Positions 8,463 to 17,072 of a stretch of DNA of 23,554 nucleotides are shown here, in pieces. Under the pieces are notes generated by a model. That model was not told the origin of the DNA and searched no databases. It saw only the letters and a program-made list of their open reading frames with translations. Numbering within the stretch: position 1 is the first letter of the stretch; each line of letters opens with the position of its first letter. Both the position numbers and the translations under genes were made by a program. Origin of the DNA: Diplodia intermedia (taxonomy: Eukaryota > Ascomycota > Dothideomycetes > Botryosphaeriales > Botryosphaeriaceae); the NCBI GenBank assembly GCA_021495925.1, contig JAKEKT010000181.1, positions 1-23,554 on the forward strand, in the 5' to 3' direction.

Positions 8463-8548
8463 TTCTTTTAAAGTTTCTAAATTTTTATCAAGCCTGGATT
8501 AAAAGCCATTAAACGTCATTTACTTTATATTAATTAATTATTACACTA

Positions 8549-8619
8549 AGCCCTTAAGATGAATCGAACATCTATCAAAATATTAACAGTATTCCGCTCT
8601 ACCGTTGAGCTATAAAGGC
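8549..8619 (-). tRNA. trnN: tRNA-Asn (anticodon GUU)
   Basis: The acceptor is GCCTTTA/TAAGGGC. The anticodon stem GAATA/TATTT encloses CTGTTAA with anticodon GTT. The T stem is AGATG/CATCT. Confidence 0.93.
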
Positions 8620-8840
8620 TATTAATGGCCTTTTAAAAACAATTTTAGTCATTAAAAACTAGTATCCTTTTTCATTTATTTTTATTTTTTTTTATCCAAG
8701 CTGCAAAGGGCAAAGGGAAAAGGGGGAGCAGATAAAATAAATATAATAATATAAAAAGAAATAAAAATAAAAAATAAGGGTGGCTGGAAAGGCACCAACG
8801 GAACAAGCCGGATTGGATTAGTAAAAAAAGACTAAAACTA

Positions 8841-8922
8841 GGAGAGAAGAGATTCGAACTCTTAAAAGTATATTACTATTGAGTTTACAGCTCAACCCTT
8901 CTTACCAATAAAGGGACTCTCC
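8841..8922 (-). tRNA. trnY: tRNA-Tyr (anticodon GUA)
   Basis: An 82-nt cloverleaf with a long variable arm, as expected for mitochondrial tRNA-Tyr of fungi. The acceptor is GGAGAG/CTCTCC. The anticodon stem TTGAG/CTCAA encloses CTGTAAA with anticodon GTA. Confidence 0.95.
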
Positions 8923-9385
8923 TTTTTTGTATTGTATTTTCATTCGATCATCCGACTCATCGTTCGATTGAATGTTTAGTTCTGTATGGAGCCGGATAGG
9001 GGTTCATCTATCTTATTAATGCTTACGTACAACACGCTCTGGAACGAGCGCTAGCACCCAGTGCTCGTAAGTCGGCTTTGTTCCATACTCTTCCATTTAT
9101 TACTATTTGGAAGGTGACTGTTGAGGAGACTTGTTTGGTCTGCCTCGGGCAAAGACCCAACGTATCCCTGTGAACACTCTTCCTCTGGGATTTCGTTGCC
9201 GATTTCTCAGGGTTGTTAGTAAGCTCGCACTTGCATATGAGCTTACTGTGAACGTCGACCAAGCTGGAGACTTGGTTGGCTGGATCGATAGCCAACTTGA
9301 TCCTCCTCATTTGAGTTCAAAGTCTTGATAGACTTTGTCTTCTCAGCTGTCTTTGTACATACATGCTTGTACAAATCCTGCTAAT
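8923..9385 (-). other. Downstream part of the orphan group II element
   Basis: No independent gene is supported. On the minus strand, directly after the reverse transcriptase stop, a different frame reads GFVQACMYKDS, which looks like the continuation of the maturase C-terminus after a frameshift. I looked for a domain V like those at 4617, 12531, 16025 and 18487 and did not find an intact one. GAGCGTGTTGTACGTAAGC near 9026-9044 may be a decayed remnant. Confidence 0.4.
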
Positions 9386-10705
9386 CTATGACTTCAGATT
9401 TTCTAGGCTCCAACTTTGCAGAGCTCTTTGTTTTGAATTTCCAAATTCTCTGCTTGTCGAGTGATCCGTTATACCCATTTGTTCTCATTCCCGGCCCGGC
9501 TCCAACATTTTTTTGGTGTTTCCACTTACTTCCAGTGTCGCTCCTTCTCGAGTTTGAGCTTTCAAGGTATTTTTTCTTCCATCATATTCTATTCCTAGGA
9601 ACTTGAGAGGGTGAAGTCATTTTCCTCCTTTCTTTATTCATCCACTCTTTTCTTGGGCTATCTCGATCCCTTCCGATGGACTATCTTTGATTTTAAAGTA
9701 GCGATTTCCGAAGAATATTGAATCATCTGCGTAGCTTATGCTCTCTTGTTGTCTTAGAAAGTCCTTTAATTGAAACATCGATAGTAACGGGGAGGTTGGG
9801 GATCCTTGAGGTAGCCCTCGTCTTCCTTTTAAGGGGGCTAATTTAGTATTGAATTTTGTTTCTATACGAGTATATCCCTTAGGTATTAGGGTATTTGTTT
9901 CTCTGTTTTCCGGAAGGGCTTTTCAGATATTTGTTATCCCTATAAGATATGATGGAGCTGGTTTTAGTGTGACCCCTTCATATCTCTCCCAGTCTTTTTC
10001 TCTGATTGGAGTTTCGTCTATTTTCTCTTCTTGAGTTATTTTGGGCGTTGACATATTTAGTGCATCCACTAGGTCTACTACTTTTGGCGGTAGCCCTAGC
10101 TTTGTTAGCCTAGCGGAGAGGTTATCTAAGCACACTTCATTAAAGTAATTTTTTAGATCACATTCTCATATATATTTTTTTGAAAGTAGATCTTTCTGAA
10201 AAATTTATTTTCATGCTGTTAGTGTACCTCTTCCTGGTATAAATCCATGCTGGGAGGGAAGGATCTCATCTTGGAGGTTTTGATGAAGGAAGTTATTTAG
10301 CATATGTAATACTATACGCCATTCCGGACTAGGAACTCCGAGGGGACGATATTTTCCATTTGACTTTTCTATATAGACTCTAATTAAGTCTATCTTGGTG
10401 TCCAAGTTCTGTATTATCTTATCTACTTTTCGATTGATGTTTAATACATAATAGAAAGACTCCTTCTTATACCAGTTATAAAGTACATGATTTATGGTAG
10501 ATACTCTAAAGATACTAGATCTTCTCATCAGGAACCATACTATTGTCCAGTATTTTTTTTTGTTTCTTTTTGAGTTTTCTAGTCTTATTAATTGTCACTT
10601 CATGTATCGATTTCCACTTCTAATTTTGTGGGGTTCGAATGTTAACTTGTTCGGAGTCCGTTTTCAGATATTTATCTTTCGTAGCATGGGATGTAAAGGG
10701 CCCAG
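9386..10705 (-). pseudogene. Group II intron reverse transcriptase/maturase with one internal stop
   Basis: One minus-strand frame, with TGA as Trp, is open for about 440 codons from 10705 to a TAG at 9388-9386, apart from a TAA at 10207-10205. The reverse transcriptase blocks appear in order: KYWTIVWFLMRRS, YRPLGVPSPEWRIVLHMLNN, QHGFIPGRGTLTAW, CDLKNYF (motif A aspartate), RRGLPQGSPTSPLLS (motif B) and SYADDSIFF (motif C, catalytic YADD). Then follow GKWLHPLKFLGIEYDGR and TLKAQTREGATLEV, typical of this family. The TAA falls between the GRGTL block and motif A, so the polymerase would be cut before its catalytic residues. A frameshift near the C-terminus is likely too. It lies in a group II-like element that is not inside a recognised gene. 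Confidence 0.85.
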
Positions 10706-11530
10706 TTATATTTCGAAACGTTTTATAGCAGGAATACGATCTCATCCAGTTACTTTGTTTTTTGAAGTAACCTTCTTTGAGGAGATATGCGTCTTTCAAT
10801 AAGGTAGAGCTTCCATCTCTCGCATAAGGTTAGCTACTACATCAGAGATGTATCTTCGGCGTAATCATTTCATAAGTTAAGTTAAAATAGGCTGCAAGAT
10901 CTATTGACCCCAGCATTGCAGGTTTTATGGAAAACCCCAGAGGAACCTCCTTTAGTTCAGCTTACATCTTCCTCATGGAGGACTGTGATACGAGTTGACC
11001 CCAAGGATGAGAAGTTTAGGTAGGACATGGTTTTTTTTAACATGTTGCAGTAAACGGCTACATATCATACCGTGATGGCATAATACCGTATGTTAATAGG
11101 AACTTGTCTATTTGGATACGGGTAGTATCGCTTATTATTAGGATGGGATAAATATGAACTAACACCGTCGCTAAGGAAATGTTACTGGCTCGCTGTGTGT
11201 TCTTCTTTACCGTACAGAACCCCTTGTCAAGAGTGTGTACGGGAACAGGCACCTCCAACTTGGAACCTTCGAGGGACTATCCAGGACCATATATATCTAG
11301 GGCTATATACATCTAATAGTTTGGGGGTTCCATTGGTCGCTTTCACATGGTTTACGTATTAATACTGATTTCCAAGGAGTTATCCATTTCACCGTTCTGG
11401 GCATTTATGCTTTTCTTACCGGCCATTTTTCCCAGCGCCACATGGGTACCGGAGTATACAGGGGGGACCGTTATCCACTCTCCTTATCCCCTGATGAGAG
11501 ACACTTTTCACCTAACGGGGGCGAACTTTT
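10706..11530 (-). mobile_element. Upstream ribozyme-like part of the orphan group II element
   Basis: This stretch is more GC-rich and structured than the surrounding spacers. It precedes the reverse transcriptase frame, which is where domains I-III of a group II intron belong. Phrases such as GTGAAAGCGACCAATGGAAC and GAGGTTCCTCTGGGG are intron-like. The expected 5' GUGYG boundary is not seen. The element abuts the second copy of the rns tail at 11539, and no exon flanks were found. The assignment rests mainly on position and composition. Confidence 0.45.
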
Positions 11531-11538
11531 TTATATAG

Positions 11539-11584
11539 GGGTGTATTGTTAATATTTAATTATTCCCAGGCAAGTTACCCTACC
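11539..11584 (-). repeat. Second copy of the rns 3' terminal segment (helix 45)
   Basis: These 46 nt match 14017-14062 at 44 positions. On the minus strand they would form helix 45 as AGGTAGG-GTAA-CTTGCCT, where the first copy has GGGTAGG-GGAA-CTTGCCC. The G-C to A-U exchange keeps the pair, and the loop stays GNRA-like. The copy lies behind the free-standing endonuclease gene. Similarity stops upstream of the helix. Confidence 0.88.
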
Positions 11585-11833
11585 TTCAGAAAAAAAAAGA
11601 ATAAAAAAAGTATTTAAAACTTCTATATATTTATATACAATACGAAATAACTAATTTGAACTTAAAAATGCTTTTTAATGATCAAAATAAGTTGCTTAAA
11701 ACTAAAGAATCTGTAAAATAAACATATGTACCGAATTAGATGACCGACTGCAGAGAATCTTGTCATATTGTACAATTAGTAGGTGAGCACTTTAAACTGT
11801 GTCTAAAAGAAAAAAAAACAGCTTTAATTTAAG

Positions 11834-12497
11834 CTAAATTCTGCCAAAGTTCATACCTTCTTTGATACTTTTAACTTTATTAATACCTTCTGTAGTAAGA
11901 TGTACTTTAGAATGTACCAATTCCATAATTTGACAAAAATCTTGATAATTTAGGTTTTTAATTCCATGCATATGATAATTTTTAAAGAACGGTATAACCT
12001 TTTTATCTATATCTTCAAATTTAGATACTTTTAATTGAATATATTTTTGATTACTGCTGATAGCACCACAATCTAAGAATTTAGCGATTTTATAAATCAA
12101 ATCACTATCTCTAATTGACTGATTTATTGAAAAGAAAAATGCAACACGGTTAATACTTTTTGCAGTACTAGCCACTATAACACGGACAAAGAAAGATCAT
12201 TCTCCGTCTGCAAATCCTGCAATTCAATTACCGTCTCTGATACTTTGATTTGTCTCTGCAGGTCTTTCGACTAAAGAAATATCAGTGAATTGAGCTGCTA
12301 ACTTCTCAGATAAACCTTTATTCATAGAAGCTTTAATGCTTACAATCTCAGTAAGACCCAATGTTGTAAGATGAGCACCTTGTTTAATTAAATTAATAGC
12401 TTTTTCAAATAAAAGGAAATCTGCTCATTTTTTAGAAAGTAAAGGATGACTTTTAAAGAAAGGAATAATAACATTAATTAAGTCCTCCTCCGAATTA
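11834..12497 (-). CDS. LAGLIDADG homing endonuclease, exon 2
   Basis: This is the continuation of the endonuclease begun at 13795. It starts after the group II intron with NSEEDLINVIIPFF and ends KSIKEGMNFGRI with a stop at 11834. It holds the second LAGLIDADG motif, WIAGFADGEWSF, with the catalytic glutamate, and the family phrases DIDKKVIPFFKNY and HLTTEGINKVKSIKEGMN. This part resembles the I-OnuI type. With exon 1 (407 nt) it gives 1071 nt, exactly 357 codons including the stop. TGA is read as Trp. Confidence 0.87.
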
Positions 12498-13388
12498 ATA
12501 GGGGTCACTCACCTTCGTTTTGTGCCCTCCGAACCGTACGTGATAGTTTCCCATCATACGGCTCTCCAACGGTCTGTTCGTCTAGATCGTCACCGATTTA
12601 GATACTTTTATGGGATCCGATAGCATATGCCGATTCAAGATTCTGGGTTCAATTTATGGAGAATACTGTGTTACTTAGGGGCAACTGTGTAATTCACGGT
12701 GCCTCGAAACCGACTATCCTTACGCCAGAAGAATCATCCCTCCCAGAGGTCAGCTTCCCGTAATATTTACTAACCTTCATCTCTTATGGCAAGACCCTAT
12801 CTTCAGCCATATTTCCGACCGTCTGGTCCCCTTTCAAGTAGTATTAATGGTCAAATTGCCAAGCATAGACTACGAGTACTATGGTAACCTCTGTCCTGCG
12901 GAGTCTTCAACCTTACCGCTTAGTTCCGAAGGTTGCGCTCAAATGTGTTTTGTTTTTTTTATTTTATACTGGTCTTATTTCCTTAGGATCTTGCGCCATT
13001 TAACCTCTTTCCTCCAGAGTAGGTCCCCTCAGAATCATTTCTGTACATACCTATGTCATTATGCACATTACTGGGAGACTGTCACCGTTATATCCCACTT
13101 TTAGATGACAGGTTCGTTTTATAGCCCTGTGACGTATCAAGTTTCTTATCGTATCCGTAGAAATCGCCTTTGCACCTGACAGGGGTTTCCCCCTGTTCTT
13201 TTCTTGGTATAGTGGTATCTCCGCACAGGTGCGTTATTGCTCTGCTATAAGACGGTACGGTATTCTTATTAGGAATTCACCGCCCCGAGCAATTAGGCCT
13301 GGCTATAGGGGTTTCCTATAATGATCCACGCCAGATGTAACGTGACCAGGGTCGTTACATTACATAGTAAGCACCTCACTTCGCGCAC
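12498..13388 (-). mobile_element. Group II intron inside a homing endonuclease gene
   Basis: An 891-nt intron without an ORF lies in the middle of the LAGLIDADG gene. It starts GTGCGCGAAG at 13388, matching GUGYG, and ends CCCCTAT at 12498. Domain V is on the minus strand at 12564-12531 (GAGCCGTATGATGGGAAACT then ATCACGTACGGTTC), nearly identical to that of nad6 intron 2. Removing it joins TTCTATGT to TAATTCGG and restores the frame (IVFYV-NSEEDL). Without splicing, translation stops at a TAA soon after the junction. Group II introns within endonuclease genes are known from fungal rns twintrons, where splicing controls endonuclease production. Confidence 0.88.
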
Positions 13389-13795
13389 ACATAGAAAACA
13401 ATGGCATTATTTTTTAAGTCTTGTTTTATTTTACCTATTCCAAAAAATGATTGTAAACTTTGTATTAGATGTAAATCCTTAATATTTAAAGAAATAGCAA
13501 AAGAAGGGTGAACAGAGTAAATAGTTCTAGAACTATCTGATGAACGACGAGAATATTTTCTTACTCTATTGTCCTTTGCAACAGAAATAGTAAATGTAGC
13601 TTCCGCATCAGATAATCCTACCACATATTCATTATGTAATTTAGTCGCCGGCGACTCTGGTTTTACTACAACAGGCATAGTAGACAGTAACATGATATCA
13701 TTTAAAAAGTAAAAAGTATCAAAGTTGTCCGAGATAATATTAAACATAAATAATAAGCTAACGGCTATAAAAAATAAGATAAATCTAATTGACAT
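13389..13795 (-). CDS. LAGLIDADG homing endonuclease, exon 1, with a hydrophobic N-terminus
   Basis: The first exon starts at ATG 13795. Residues 1-25 (MSIRFILFFIAVSLLFMFN and on) are strongly hydrophobic, which is unusual for an endonuclease and may be a membrane anchor or a remnant of a captured host gene. The first LAGLIDADG motif YVVGLSDAEATF follows near residue 58, then SLNIKDLHLIQSLQSFFGIG. The spliced protein is 356 aa. No group I core was found around it, so the gene looks free-standing between the rns 3' end and the second copy of the rns tail. Its leader shares a motif with that of nad6. Confidence 0.85.
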
Positions 13796-13811
13796 TATAA
13801 AAATAAATAAT

Positions 13812-13840
13812 TACCCGTCTCATAATTCACTACTGTATAA
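13812..13840 (-). promoter_or_regulatory. Leader motif shared with nad6
   Basis: The plus-strand block TCTCATAATTCACTACTG (13818-13835), with flanking TACCC on one side and ATAA on the other, matches the nad6 leader at 8320-8346. The ATG inside the block leads into a short frame, so the block is more likely untranslated leader sequence. Confidence 0.5.
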
Positions 13841-14016
13841 TATGAGAGTATTGTATGTATATAACGCACCTTATAGCTTACAACACAAAAAAAAGCTAGT
13901 AGTCAACCGTTACTAAGTATTAATGTTACACATTTTTTTGGTTTTAATACTTACTACGAAGATATCTAGGGTTGACCGGTGAAAAATGTAATAAGTTTAT
14001 TACATTTTTTATATGT
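13841..14016. other. Spacer between rns and the endonuclease gene, with hairpins
   Basis: On the minus strand just after rns there is a hairpin with arms AAATGTAATAA and TTATTACATTT (about 13984-14009). Next is a larger stem with outer arms GTCAACC/GGTTGAC and an inner TAGTAAGTATTAA/TTAATACTTAGTA helix (about 13896-13976). These could mark the processed 3' end of the rRNA. Confidence 0.6.
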
Positions 14017-14373
14017 GGGTGTATTGTTAATATTTAATTATTCCCGGGCAAGTTCCCCTACCCGAACCGTATTTCGACTTAACACCAATCAGGGTCACGC
14101 ATACGAAGATTATTTGTTAAAAAATATAAGTCCAATTACTTATATTAAAAATTAACTATAACCAAACTTATTGCACATACCCCTTTCAGCGCCTGACGAG
14201 TGGTTAGTACCTAGCTGAGATGAAATTCACCGTGCTATGATTACACACGATTACTAGTAATTCCTTTTTCATGTAGTCGAGTTACAGACAACAATCCATT
14301 TTATCCTGTTTTAGGGGTTAGCTCGAGTTCTCACTTTTGCATCCCTTTGTCGAGGCATCTGTGGCACGTCTAT
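14017..14373 (-). rRNA. rns: rns exon 4 (3' part of mitochondrial small-subunit rRNA)
   Basis: It begins ATAGACGTGCCACAG (E. coli about 1225, the ACACACGTGCTACA region). It contains GGAATTACTAGTAATCGTG (E. coli about 1330-1350) and CACGGTGAATTTCAT, then GTACTAACCACTCGTCAGG in place of the bacterial GTACACACCGCCCGTCACA. GGTGTTAAGTCGAAATACGG is the last conserved block before helix 45 (GGGTAGG-GGAA-CTTGCCC). The exact 3' end is uncertain, since the 46-nt segment to 14017 is duplicated at 11539-11584. Confidence 0.92.
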
Positions 14374-15756
14374 CATGGAAATCAAATTTAACATGCAATT
14401 ACATAAAACTTAAACCGACAAGCTTAAGATTTGTCGGGGACAGTCTTATTTTTCAATAGAACTTTATCACTTTCTACTTAAGTTCATTCCTTCTGCTATT
14501 TCCCTTATCTTTTGTAAACCTTCGGGGTTTAAATGCTCTTTGTTTTTAACTAATTCTGCAACTTTTTTGAAGTCAGCGTAATCCGAACTTTTTACTCCTA
14601 GTATAGGGAATTCATTGAAAAAGGGTATAATCTTATTCTCAATATCCGAATTGTTTTTAATTTGAAGAAGAGCAGTCTTTTTACTTTCAGAAGAATGTAT
14701 AGAAATTTCTTCTCTACTATTAATCCCGTCTAGACTAAGAGAATTAAAGTTTAAATTTTTAAAGTATTTTCCCATACTGATTAACAAGTCCTTATCTCTG
14801 ATGTGCAAACAAGTACCAAATAACAATCTTACTCTAAAACCTACCTTACTTGTACTTTTTTCTATAGAAATACTAAAGGTTGAATCACCAGATACAAACC
14901 CTGATATTCAATAAGGGTTTGGTATCTCAATGATTTTATACTCAGGTCTAGGTATAGGTACAAGATCAGGGAAAGCACTTTTTAACTCAGCAGGTAAACT
15001 TTTATTTAGGTTATATTTCAAAGCTAAAATTTTGTTAAAACCTGCTTCTGTTAAATGTTCTTTTTGCTCAATTAAATCGTAACATTGTTTAAATAATATA
15101 AAATCAGGATATTTAGCACTAACTAAAGGGTATTTTTCAAAATGATCAATAATTACCTTTAATTCTTGCATACTGTTAACTCTAAATACGGCTGTACTTT
15201 TACTGTTACTTCTAACTATACCCACACCCAGAGTCTCTTTAATTTGTTCTAATAGTGGGAGATCTTTGATGTGAATATGTATACAGAAATAAGGTGAAAC
15301 TCTTCACTTCATTTTACTTTTATCATCTTTATAAATAGAGATAATAAAGGAAGCTTCAGCATCCGAAAATCCTGTTATAAATCAAGGATTTAGCAATGGT
15401 TTATGAATTAAAGTAGAATATGTTCTACAGGTAAATTGTTTAGTAAGGTTTTTGACCTGATAGTTCCTTTCAGAACCCATTAGAGTACACCTTAAGCTTC
15501 TATTTTTTGGAACAGCTAATTCATTTAGAAGCCAACTACCGTCTACTCGTTGCTCTTTTACAGACTTGCAGAGCAAGTCTGACTTAGATCCGCGATAACC
15601 TATTTCGTTTTCACTCATCTTATGACTTATTACCGTACCTGAGTAATTAGTTCAGCCACTTATAGCCTTTCGACTATAGTTTGGTACCATAAGCTTTAAG
15701 GTGTCCCCGGAGTTTGATAGTTTTAGCCAATTTCGTGTGTTCCTAATACACTTATC
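14374..15756 (-). mobile_element. Group I intron 3 of rns (about E. coli position 1224)
   Basis: A 1383-nt intron between GTGGGCT and ATAGACGTGCC. The exon ends in T and the intron ends in G. The core lies at the 5' side. AAACTCCGGGGACACCTTAA (minus strand, about 15715-15696) has the look of the P3-P4-P6 region, and ACTAATTACTCAGGTACGGT (about 15650-15630) that of P7. The ORF follows directly, so it sits in a 3' peripheral loop. A CCGACAA/TTGTCGG hairpin precedes the 3' splice site. Confidence 0.9.
14467..15618 (-). CDS. Double-motif LAGLIDADG endonuclease in rns intron 3 (I-OnuI type)
   Basis: An intact frame of 383 aa with TGA as Trp. An N-terminal extension (GSWLLNELAVPKNRSLRCTL then SERNYQVKNLTKQF) precedes the first motif WFITGFSDAEASF. 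The linker includes VIIDHFEKYPLVSAKYPDF and HLTEAGFNKILALKYNLNKS. The second motif is WISGFVSGDSTF, and the C-terminus ends HLNPEGLQKIREIAEGMNLS. The layout matches single-chain enzymes such as I-OnuI. The metal-binding acid of the second motif is Asp where most relatives have Glu. This might weaken cleavage while leaving DNA binding or splicing help intact. The start ATG at 15618 directly follows the P7-like element. Confidence 0.92.
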
Positions 15757-15985
15757 AGCCCACAATGTTAAGGCCATGATGACTTGTCTTAGTCCCTGTT
15801 ATATAATCCAATATAGCGGTTAACTGCATTATTCAAACAAATAAAGAACAAGGGTTTACGATAATTTTTTGGATCTAACCAAATCTCACGACATTAACTG
15901 AAGACAGCCATGCAACGCATGTGTTAATTTTATTAATTAACATTCAAATTGTGGTAAGGTTTTTCGAGGATCATCGAATTAAATA
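15757..15985 (-). rRNA. rns: rns exon 3
   Basis: It starts TATTTAATTCGATGATCC (E. coli GGTTTAATTCGATGCAAC, about 953). It runs through AAAAACCTTACC, GCATGGCTGTCTTCAGTTAA and GACAAGTCATCATGGCC to GTGGGCT (E. coli about 1224). At 229 nt it is shorter than the E. coli segment, which suggests reduced variable helices. Confidence 0.93.
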
Positions 15986-16537
15986 GTCGAGATAGGTAGG
16001 CCTTCTCAGGCTTTCCCCCTCCAAGAACCGTACGTGCGACTTTCATCGCATACGGCTCAAACAGAAATCTTCGGTTTTATTATTTTTGACTCGCGAGTCT
16101 CCAATATTCACATTCAGGTAACCTAGCAGCCATCGCCGCAAACAAATGTACCTTTTACGACAACATACAATAGAGGTCCATTTGTCAGATTCTGCCGTAT
16201 GTTAAGTCAGCCATTTCTACTTACATTGATTATGTAAGAAGAAAAGAAGTTAAAATATTAATTAGCTTCTACCCTGATTCATATTAGCCTTTAACTGTCT
16301 TATTTTATCCATACCTTCAGGAGTCAAGTGACCCTTTACTTTCATAATTTCCACTACTGATTTAAAGTCTTGAAAATTAAGAAATTTAGAACCCTCTATA
16401 GGGTACTTTGTAAAGAAAGGTATGATTATCTCATCAAAGCTCTTGAAAGAATTAACTGTAAAGTCGCAAGCTTCACCCTTACGGTCTTCAACTCTACCGC
16501 AAGAAAGATAGTCTACTATACCTTTAAGTAATTCTCT

Positions 16538-16576
16538 GGGCCCCTCCCCCCTTTCAGGGGGGCCGGGGGGGGTAAG
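16538..16576. repeat. 39-nt GC hairpin inserted in frame in the endonuclease gene
   Basis: A C-run and a G-run joined by CTTTC form a GC hairpin between TTCTCT and AGAATG. Its length of 39 nt keeps the reading frame. The surrounding protein (ITQHS before, RELLKGIVDYL after) is conserved with relatives that have no insertion here. Confidence 0.85.
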
Positions 16577-16860
16577 AGAATGTTGAGTAATTTTAAAGAC
16601 TAATTGAACAGCAAATCCTAGTTTAGATTTTAAAGATTTATAGATACTAATAAAGAAACAAGCTTCACCAGAAGCAAAACCAGATAATCAGCTAGGATCA
16701 GGTATCCCTTCAAACCGTATTTGGGATCTAGGTACCATCACAGTATCTGGGAAATCTTTATTTAGATTTTCTGATAGACCTAAATTTAGAGAAGCTTTTA
16801 AATTTACAATTTGTTGTAAACCTTTAAAATCAATGTGGCCTTTATTTTTAATAATTTCCA

Positions 16861-17072
16861 CTATTTTAGTCCCCCCCCCCCCCCCCCCGGGGGAAGGGGG
16901 AAGGGGACCAAAATGGCCTCCCGGCGCCGCCGGGAGGCTATTTTAGTTTTTTTATTAAAAATATATTTTTAATAAAAAAATAAAAATGGCCCCCAGTGGC
17001 CTTCGGCCACCTGGGGGCTATTTTAGTTCCCCCTCCCCCAGTGGCCTTCGGCCACCTGGGGGCTATTTTAGT
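16861..17072. repeat. Array of GC palindromes separated by CTATTTTAGT direct repeats
   Basis: Four copies of CTATTTTAGT lie at 16861, 16938, 17018 and 17063. Between them are an 18-C run followed by G-rich sequence and a palindrome of GCCTCCCGG type, an AT palindrome (about 16946-16985) plus a hairpin, and a second copy of that hairpin. The last two hairpin units (16990-17027 and 17035-17072) are identical over 38 nt, with CCAGTGGCC and GGCCACCTGG arms. Only one CTATTTTAGT is needed to restore the endonuclease frame, so the others look like target-site duplications. Confidence 0.92.

Noticed and set aside
9023..9606. Short frames on both strands beyond the reverse transcriptase
   Set aside because: They overlap the maturase tail or ribozyme sequence, and no conserved motif was recognised.
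11058..11538. Minus frame of 66 codons and plus frame of 63 codons
   Set aside because: They fall in the ribozyme-like part of the orphan group II element and look like chance frames in stable RNA.
12847..13104. Plus-strand frame of 85 codons
   Set aside because: It is antisense within the group II intron of the endonuclease gene and has no family resemblance.
15382..15618. Separate 78-aa, 105-aa and 119-aa genes in rns intron 3
   Set aside because: With TGA as Trp they are one continuous 383-codon endonuclease frame.
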